Shown here: positions 57,924 to 64,000 of the stretch, in pieces
How the letters are laid out: every line of letters starts with the position of its first letter
How positions within the stretch are numbered: the stretch's first letter is position 1
From: Phellopilus nigrolimitatus
Taxonomy: Eukaryota > Basidiomycota > Agaricomycetes > Hymenochaetales > Hymenochaetaceae
Direction of reading: 5' to 3'
Assembly (NCBI GenBank): GCA_021029095.1
Contig: JAJOHG010000009.1
Coordinates: forward strand, 558,001 to 622,000
DNA: 64,000 bases
Program-made: the position numbers and the translations under genes
Notes under the pieces: generated by a model
Seen by the model: the letters and a program-made list of their open reading frames with translations, nothing else
What the model was told of the DNA's origin: nothing
The model's database searches: none

Positions 57924-58484
57924 TGTTGGAATCCAAGCCGGCGGAGCCCCGCGCCGAGCTCGCACCGGTTGCGTGCTCGGGCGGCGAGGTCACGAGCGCA
58001 TCGTCTCGGCTCAGCGAGCCCGAGGCTCACTGGACCGCGATTGGCTGGCCCGCGATCTCGGTTCACCCGCGCGCCACTCGCACACCACCCCCGCTCGCTG
58101 TCCGAATCCCCTCGTTTTACAGTGCCGAGATAGATAGTTATTTACTCATCATTTATGTGTCTTTATCTCCTTTTATCGTTCCCCCTTTCTTTCGTAGCGT
58201 AAAAGCGGCTCTCCGCAGCCCCGAAAACCCGTAGTATAAAAAGCCTGTTTATTCTTTCGGCCACCTCAGACGTTCGCATACCGCGCAAACGACTGAGGTG
58301 AGCTTTCTAACATTATAACGAACTATTATACTTTTTGCTTATTACTTCATTAAACTAGTTTACTTTGTACTAGGTTAGTTTCTGATATGATTAGACGTTC
58401 GCATACCGCGCAAACGACTGAGTTTACTTTGTACTAGGTGTACTATTGTAAGGCCGTTGCGCGGACTTGTCTCACCAAGCTACA
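57924..58484 (+). repeat. 5' LTR
   Basis: 561 bp, TGTTGG to CTACA. TATAAAAA at 58235-58242 probably sets the transcript start. A 30-bp hairpin-forming unit occurs at 58268-58297 and 58393-58422, and GTTTACTTTGTACTAGG also occurs twice. Confidence 0.97.
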
Positions 58485-58495
58485 GGTTATGAGCC
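58485..58495 (+). other. Primer binding site, initiator tRNA-Met half
   Basis: GGTTATGAGCC directly follows the 5' LTR. It is the reverse complement of GGCTCATAACC in the anticodon arm of fungal initiator tRNA-Met, so priming is probably by an internally cleaved tRNA, as known for copia and Ty5, not by the tRNA 3' end. Confidence 0.8.
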
Positions 58496-58557
58496 TTGCT
58501 AGCCACTGAGCGAAGCCGAATTTTTATTTTGTACGACATACACAAATTTCGCCACTC

Positions 58558-61500
58558 ATGTCTAGCTCGCACGACACCCTCCCTACTTCAGTTCCGAAGC
58601 TCGCGACGAGCGGCGCGAACTGGGTGATTTACCGGATGCGTTTCCAGGCCGCAGTGAAGGCGAAAGGGAAATGGGGGCACTTTGACGGATCATCGACTCG
58701 CCCCGAACCGGTTGCTGGTCCTGCTGCTGCAGCGCAGCCCGACCCGAATGCTGATCTCCAGGACCGCCGCGAGGCCTGGGACAAAGACGAGGACATCGCA
58801 ATGTATTTGCTGTCGCAGCGTCTTGCCGACTCGACCCTTATCCAGGTTGGGAACCTTCCGAACTGTACCGCACGCTGGAGCGCGGTGGTACGTGAGTTCA
58901 CATCGAAGTCAGCCTTCGCGCAGACTTCGCTACGCACCGAATTCCTCGAGACACGATGCCCCGGGGATGCCGACATCCGCGAGTTCCTGAGCGACTTGCG
59001 CATGCGCCGCGAGACGCTGGCGCAGTCAGGTGTTGAGATATCCGACAAGGATTTCCGTTCGACGATTATTACCGCCATCCCGAACCGACTGGCGACCTTC
59101 GCGTCCGCGCAGCTAACCTCGGCGGAGATCGCGGCGCGAAATGTCGCGTCGATTACGGCCCAGCCGCTCACCGATGCGCAGGCCGCCTCGCTCCGCGAAG
59201 TTGATCCCGAAGTCTTGATCCACATTATATCGGATGAGGCCGACCGCCAGAAGCGCGAGCGACTCGCGAAGCGGAAGGAACCCGCGCGTGGACCTAAAGA
59301 AAAGGACGAAGCGCTCTATGTCAGTAATGCACCGAAAAGCAAGCCAAAAGGCGACGCAAAGCCACGCGGAGCTTGCTGGAACTGCGGCGAGACCGGGCAT
59401 CTTCGCGCGAAGTGCCCGAAGCCGAGGAAACCGTCGGGCAAGGAGAAGCCGAAGGACAGCGCAAACGCGGCTGTCGACTCGGGCTCGGACTCGGATGGTG
59501 TTTGGGACTGCTGTAACGCAGCCTGGGACTCGTCGGATGACGAGGATGACGAAGATGATGAGACGGGCTCGATGCCCGATCTCATTGACCTGTCTGACAG
59601 TGAGGCCAGCGAGCCGGCCGACTTTTGGTCTGACGACGAGGACAGCGAGCATGACGAGGTTTCGAGCTCGTACCCCGAAAGCGACGTCAGCGAAGAGGAT
59701 AGCGATGAGGAGGAGATTGCGCAGGTTATTCACCTTCGCGAAAGCGACGATGCGCGTCGCGCGATCCTCGATTCGGGCTCTACGCGCCATATCTCGCCAT
59801 ACCGCGAAGACTTCACGAACTTCGTCGAGACGCCGCCGAAGAGTTTGCATGCCGCAAACAAGCAGACGTTTCACGCTATGGGAGAGGGAGATTTAGCTAT
59901 TCAACTCCCGAATGGCGAGACGCCGACGAATTTAACACTTACCGAAGTTCTTTATTCTCCTGAAGTCGGATTCACGCTGGTGTCCGTCGGCGCGCTCGAT
60001 CGCGCGGCCTATTTCGCAGTGTTCGGCGGGAGCAAGTGCATTCTCCGCGATGCGGCCGGGAATCACATTGGCGAGGTTTCGCGCTCCAGTAAAGGCCTGT
60101 ATCGGTTTGCTCACGAGTCGGCCGACCCGACGCTGCGCGATGCGGCAAACGCAGCCGAGGAGACGTTGAGCCTCATGGAGCTCCACGCTCGCATGGGCCA
60201 CATCTCGCCTAAGGTCGCGGAGAGATTAGTACGCAATGGGTGGGTTACGGGCTTGCGCCTCGACACCTCTGGACCGACGCCGACACTCTGCGAGTCCTGC
60301 GTGTACGCCAAAGCGACCCGCCGCATGATCGCGCGTGAACGAGGCGGAGAGCGCGCTGCGCATTTCGGAGGCGAGGTCCATACCGATGTTTGGGGACCAT
60401 CGCCGACTCGATCGCTCGGTGGGCGACACTACTACGTTTCATTCACGGACGACGCGACGCGCGTAACAAAGCTATACCTGCTAAAGAAGAAAAGTGATGT
60501 TTTTCGCTCTTACCGACTCTTCGAAGCCTGGGCCGAAACCCAGTTGAACGCCAAGATCCAGGTCCTCCACTCGGACCGCGGCGGCGAATACACTGGCAAG
60601 GAATTTGTCATGTATTTGGATAGCAGGGGTACGCGGCAGAAACTTACTGTTCACGACACTCCGCAACACAACGGCGTCGCGGAGCGTCTAAACCGGACCA
60701 TATTGGAGAAGATACGCGCTATGCTGCACGCGAGCCGGATGCCGAAGTTTTTGTGGGCTGAGGCGGCTCGCCATGCTGTTTGGTTGAAGAACCGAACACC
60801 GACGCACGCGCTGAAAGACAAGACGCCGCACGAAGCGCTGACCGGGCGGAAACCCGATCTTCGCGGACTGCGCGTCTGGGGATCAAAGTGCTGGGTGCAT
60901 GACGATACGAGCTCTAAGCTCGCACCGCGCGCGCGCGAAGGACGATGGATGGGGTTCGATATCACCTCGAACGGGCAGAGGATTTTTTGGCCGGAAAAGA
61001 AGACAATTAGCGTCGAGCGTAACGTATATTTCGACCCCGGAGACTTTTCGAGTCGTCTCGAGGGGGAGGAACTTGACGGTGGAGTAGAAAACGAAACGAC
61101 TTCAAAAAACTCACCGCCGACAACAAAACTGCCCGCCGAAAATCTGTCGACGCAGCCACCACCCGCTGAAAATCCCCAAGGACCCGCCGATCCCGCCGAA
61201 CCAGCAAGCGATCCGCCAGCGGGACAGCCACAGCCTGCCCCGGAGAGACCAGCAGCGTCTCATCTTCCGGCGCAAGCACCAGAGCCGCGCGAACGGCGAG
61301 TTCGCGCGCCATCGGCTTATCTTCGTCGCCTGGATTCTGGAGAGGGAGCGCCTTCGCATTGGCGCCGCGATGGTGCCGTTCCGCGAGGAATGCGCACATT
61401 GCGCGAGTATGTTGATCAGGAGGAGGAGACCGCGAACCTGGCGGTGGAGGAAGACGATTACGATGTCGAATACGAGTTTTCGGCCGCGATGGAAGAGGCC

Positions 61501-63087
61501 GAGGGACTCGAGCCGCGTTCGCTCACAGAGGCGAAACGCCTGCCGGAATGGTCGGAATGGGAGCGCGCGGTGAATGAGGAGTTGGAGACACTTCGCGCGG
61601 CTGGTACGTGGGTGCTGGAGGAGCCTCCGGCGGGTGCCAACGTTGTCGGGTCGAAGTGGGTCTTCAAGATCAAAAAGGATGCGGCCGGCAATGTTGTCCG
61701 TCGCAAAGCGCGGCTTGTCGCGCAGGGATTTAGCCAGGTGCCGGGGATCGATTATTTCGACACCTTTGCGCCCGTTGCGAAGCTCGCATCCATCCGCGCG
61801 ACGCTCGCGATGGCCGCGCGATTGGACCTGGAGCTCGAGCAAGTCGACATCAAGGGTGCTTACCTTAACGGTGAGCTAGAGCCGGGTGAGGTCATTTACA
61901 TGCGGCACCCTCCCGGATATACACCGCGCGACGCGGGCACGAAAGTCTTGAGGTTGCGCAAGACGTTGTACGGCTTGAAGCAGAGTGGACGGCGGTGGTA
62001 CCAGAAACTGACATGGATCTTTGTCGATGAGCTTGGATTGACACGTTGTGACGTGGACCAAGCGGTCTTTTTCCGTCACGATGGGCGTGACGTGACCATT
62101 GTCGTCGTGCATGTCGACGACTGCACGATCGCCGCTACCACCAGCTCTCTCGTGTCTGCTCTCAAGTCCGGACTGGCTCGCTACGTCGAGGTGACTGATC
62201 TGGGCCCACTGCACTGGCTACTGGGGATCGAGGTCCAACGAAACCGCGATGCAAGGACTCTCTCACTGTCACAAACAGCGTACATAAACTCCATCCTCGG
62301 CCGTTTCAACTTTGAAGAACTCAAGCCGGTCTCCTCGCCGATGGACCCGAATTTGCACCTCCACAGCACGCAGGGCCCGAAGACCGCACAGGACCACGCC
62401 CAGATGCGCGGGGTACCGTATCGCGAGGCGCTCGGATCCCTGATGTACGCGGCGATGGCGACACGGCCGGACATCGCGTTCGCCGTGACGCTGCTGTCGC
62501 GTTTCTCAAACGACCCCGGACCCGCGCATTGGGAGGCCGTAAAGCGGGTGTTCCGCTACCTGAAGGGTTCGCGCAAGCTCCGACTCACGTACGGAGGAAC
62601 CAGAGACGCGGCGGATGGTGGAATGAAGGGTTACGCGGACGCGGATGGGAGCATGCAGGAGGACCGCCGCGCGATCTCAGGTAACGCCTTTTTAATTGAC
62701 GGCGGAGCCGTTTCTTGGTATTCTAAACGACAGGAGATTGTTTCGCTCTCGACGACCGAGAGCGAATACGTCGCGGCGACGCACGCCGCGAAGGAGGCGA
62801 TCTGGCTTCGCCAGCTCATCATGCAAATTTTCAAGCCGATCGACGGACCGACTGTCCTTTTCTCTGACAACCAGTCCGCCATCGCACTCACTAAAGACCA
62901 TCAGTACCATGCGCGCACGAAGCATATCGACATTCGGTATCACTTCCTGCGCTGGGTCTGCGAAAACGGGTCGATCAAGCTCACGTACTGCCCGACCGCC
63001 GACATGGTTGCCGACGCGCTCACGAAGCCACTCCCTTCGTTCAAGGTGAAGCATTTCGCGGCCGCGCTCGGGCTCCTCTCGGCTTGA
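58558..63087 (+). CDS. Copia gag-pol polyprotein, intact
   Basis: 1509 residues without interruption. Gag part first, with a CCHC zinc knuckle (CWNCGETGHLRAKC, residues about 273-286). An acidic Asp/Glu/Ser-rich linker follows. The aspartic protease has ILDSGSTRHISP. The pre-integrase HHCC finger is LHARMGHISPK to CESCVYAKA. Integrase has D (HTDVWGPS), D (VLHSDRGGEY) and E (HNGVAERLN). Reverse transcriptase has WVFKIKKD, RLVAQGFSQ, VDIKGAYLNG and VVHVDDCTI in place of the usual YVDD. RNase H has GYADADGS and LSTTESEYVAA, closing with a DIRYHFLR block. All active-site acids are present. It reaches the polypurine tract, TGA at 63085-63087. Confidence 0.97.
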   Translation: MSSSHDTLPTSVPKLATSGANWVIYRMRFQAAVKAKGKWGHFDGSSTRPEPVAGPAAAAQPDPNADLQDRREAWDKDEDIAMYLLSQRLADSTLIQVGNLPNCTARWSAVVREFTSKSAFAQTSLRTEFLETRCPGDADIREFLSDLRMRRETLAQSGVEISDKDFRSTIITAIPNRLATFASAQLTSAEIAARNVASITAQPLTDAQAASLREVDPEVLIHIISDEADRQKRERLAKRKEPARGPKEKDEALYVSNAPKSKPKGDAKPRGACWNCGETGHLRAKCPKPRKPSGKEKPKDSANAAVDSGSDSDGVWDCCNAAWDSSDDEDDEDDETGSMPDLIDLSDSEASEPADFWSDDEDSEHDEVSSSYPESDVSEEDSDEEEIAQVIHLRESDDARRAILDSGSTRHISPYREDFTNFVETPPKSLHAANKQTFHAMGEGDLAIQLPNGETPTNLTLTEVLYSPEVGFTLVSVGALDRAAYFAVFGGSKCILRDAAGNHIGEVSRSSKGLYRFAHESADPTLRDAANAAEETLSLMELHARMGHISPKVAERLVRNGWVTGLRLDTSGPTPTLCESCVYAKATRRMIARERGGERAAHFGGEVHTDVWGPSPTRSLGGRHYYVSFTDDATRVTKLYLLKKKSDVFRSYRLFEAWAETQLNAKIQVLHSDRGGEYTGKEFVMYLDSRGTRQKLTVHDTPQHNGVAERLNRTILEKIRAMLHASRMPKFLWAEAARHAVWLKNRTPTHALKDKTPHEALTGRKPDLRGLRVWGSKCWVHDDTSSKLAPRAREGRWMGFDITSNGQRIFWPEKKTISVERNVYFDPGDFSSRLEGEELDGGVENETTSKNSPPTTKLPAENLSTQPPPAENPQGPADPAEPASDPPAGQPQPAPERPAASHLPAQAPEPRERRVRAPSAYLRRLDSGEGAPSHWRRDGAVPRGMRTLREYVDQEEETANLAVEEDDYDVEYEFSAAMEEAEGLEPRSLTEAKRLPEWSEWERAVNEELETLRAAGTWVLEEPPAGANVVGSKWVFKIKKDAAGNVVRRKARLVAQGFSQVPGIDYFDTFAPVAKLASIRATLAMAARLDLELEQVDIKGAYLNGELEPGEVIYMRHPPGYTPRDAGTKVLRLRKTLYGLKQSGRRWYQKLTWIFVDELGLTRCDVDQAVFFRHDGRDVTIVVVHVDDCTIAATTSSLVSALKSGLARYVEVTDLGPLHWLLGIEVQRNRDARTLSLSQTAYINSILGRFNFEELKPVSSPMDPNLHLHSTQGPKTAQDHAQMRGVPYREALGSLMYAAMATRPDIAFAVTLLSRFSNDPGPAHWEAVKRVFRYLKGSRKLRLTYGGTRDAADGGMKGYADADGSMQEDRRAISGNAFLIDGGAVSWYSKRQEIVSLSTTESEYVAATHAAKEAIWLRQLIMQIFKPIDGPTVLFSDNQSAIALTKDHQYHARTKHIDIRYHFLRWVCENGSIKLTYCPTADMVADALTKPLPSFKVKHFAAALGLLSA

Positions 63088-63094
63088 GGGGGAG
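63084..63094 (+). other. Polypurine tract
   Basis: Purine run TGAGGGGGAG immediately before the 3' LTR, priming plus-strand DNA; it overlaps the polyprotein stop codon. Confidence 0.85.
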
Positions 63095-63655
63095 TGTTGG
63101 AATCCAAGCCGGCGGAGCCCCGCGCCGAGCTCGCACCGGTTGCGTGCTCGGGCGGCGAGGTCACGAGCGCATCGTCTCGGCTCAGCGAGCCCGAGGCTCA
63201 CTGGACCGCGATTGGCTGGCCCGCGATCTCGGTTCACCCGCGCGCCACTCGCACACCACCCCCGCTCGCTGTCCGAATCCCCTCGTTTTACAGTGCCGAG
63301 ATAGATAGTTATTTACTCATCATTTATGTGTCTTTATCTCCTTTTATCGTTCCCCCTTTCTTTCGTAGCGTAAAAGCGGCTCTCCGCAGCCCCGAAAACC
63401 CGTAGTATAAAAAGCCTGTTTATTCTTTCGGCCACCTCAGACGTTCGCATACCGCGCAAACGACTGAGGTGAGCTTTCTAACATTATAACGAACTATTAT
63501 ACTTTTTGCTTATTACTTCATTAAACTAGTTTACTTTGTACTAGGTTAGTTTCTGATATGATTAGACGTTCGCATACCGCGCAAACGACTGAGTTTACTT
63601 TGTACTAGGTGTACTATTGTAAGGCCGTTGCGCGGACTTGTCTCACCAAGCTACA
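63095..63655 (+). repeat. 3' LTR
   Basis: 561 bp, identical by eye to the 5' LTR at an offset of 5171 bp. Confidence 0.97.
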
Positions 63656-63660
63656 AAGCG

Positions 63661-64000
63661 TGCCAATGAACAGTAAAACCGTGGGAAATGGAAAGGAAAC
63701 GTGTTGTTGCGGATTGTTTACGCGGCTTTCTTACAGTATACACATCATACACATTATGGGCCTTTTCGACCTAGCAACCGCATAAGAAATGGGAGACCCT
63801 CCACCTTAAGGTGCCCGATATAGGTTGCCATCTGTGCTTGATGCCTAATAGTCGATGTCTATGTTTACTCGACTACTCGTCCTTCGAGCTGATACAACTC
63901 AGTCACTTGCTGGAGTAGTGACCACACATCATGTAATTGTGAGTTTGCGTAACATTCGCTGTTCCTAATCTTCCGACTTCTTCTCTTCGATTGCTTTTTA
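63661..64000. other. Flank of the retrotransposon with repeat traces
   Basis: No gene. Contains the palindrome CACCTTAAGGTG (63802-63813) and the second copy of the dispersed repeat. Confidence 0.5.
63876..64000 (+). repeat. Dispersed repeat, copy 2 (cut by window end)
   Basis: Same orientation as 24561-24699; shares TACAACT, TTCGCTGTTCC and TTCTCTTCGATTG blocks at matching spacing. Confidence 0.6.

Larger units (their letters stand above)
57919..63660 (+). mobile_element. Complete Ty1/copia LTR retrotransposon with AAGCG target duplication
   Basis: Two 561-bp LTRs (57924-58484 and 63095-63655) with TG...CA ends flank a single open polyprotein frame. The 5-bp duplication AAGCG lies at 57919-57923 and 63656-63660. 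The LTRs show no difference by eye, so the insertion is recent. Primer site, polypurine tract, TATA boxes and all catalytic motifs are present. Domain order protease, integrase, reverse transcriptase, RNase H places it in the copia (Pseudoviridae-like) superfamily. Confidence 0.97.

Noticed and set aside
58583..59874. Minus-strand frames inside the copia polyprotein (up to 253 codons)
   Set aside because: Antisense shadows of the gag region caused by GC-rich codons; no motif of a natural antisense gene.
1..64000. CRISPR arrays, riboswitches, operons, phage-type systems
   Set aside because: The DNA is fungal nuclear sequence with spliceosomal introns; no regularly spaced repeats or bacterial signals were seen.

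Overview
The window is nuclear DNA of a filamentous basidiomycete, most likely an agaricomycete; the order (perhaps Polyporales) cannot be fixed from sequence alone. The basis is dense genes on both strands, many introns of about 50-70 bp, very small exons, GC-rich coding DNA against AT-richer spacers, and families typical of mushroom-forming fungi: F-box genes with many introns, two P450s and a Cys-rich lineage-specific protein.

Layout. 1-1.7 kb: 3' part of a serine carboxypeptidase (+). 3.3-6.2 kb: low-complexity hypothetical protein (+) with frame breaks. 7.7-9.8 kb: Cys-rich basidiomycete protein (+). 10.6 kb: intron-containing tRNA-Ala(AGC) (-). 10.9-12.4 kb: F-box protein (+). 12.9-15.1 kb: decayed and intact copies of a Tc1/mariner-transposase-derived gene (+), with a copied tRNA-Ala 5' half between them. 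15.8-20.3 kb: class II alpha-mannosidase Ams1 (-). 21.0-23.5 kb: P450 (-). 25.4-26.3 kb: TIR DNA element. 26.4-28.8 kb: SAMHD1-like dNTPase (+), converging on RFC1 (-, 29.3-33.1 kb), whose upstream DNA carries two ACGCGT boxes. 33.7-34.9 kb: poorly resolved coding traces. 35.4-37.7 kb: MFS transporter (+). 37.8-39.5 kb: intronless mitochondrial PPR-like protein (-), divergent from a kelch-like protein (+, 39.8-41.9 kb). 42.2-45.4 kb: TCF25/Rqc1 (+). 46.8-47.3 kb: small probably GPI-anchored protein (+). 47.8-49.4 kb: decayed DUF676 lipase (-). 50.0-50.2 kb: palindromic MITE. 50.7-52.8 kb: second P450 (+). 53.7-55.4 kb: patatin-like phospholipase (-). 56.1-57.4 kb: hypothetical (-). 57.9-63.7 kb: complete Ty1/copia retrotransposon with LTRs that look identical.

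The genes do not form a pathway cluster. Housekeeping functions (RFC1, TCF25/Rqc1, Ams1, SAMHD1-like) alternate with accessory genes and mobile-element traces of different ages: a fresh copia insertion, a TIR element and MITE with clear target-site duplications, a transposase-derived gene that looks catalytically altered, and short dispersed repeats. No CRISPR, rRNA or bacterial-type operon is present.

Exon boundaries were placed by eye from GT/GC-AG signals, reading frame and family motifs. Where all exons are listed, the summed length is a multiple of three.
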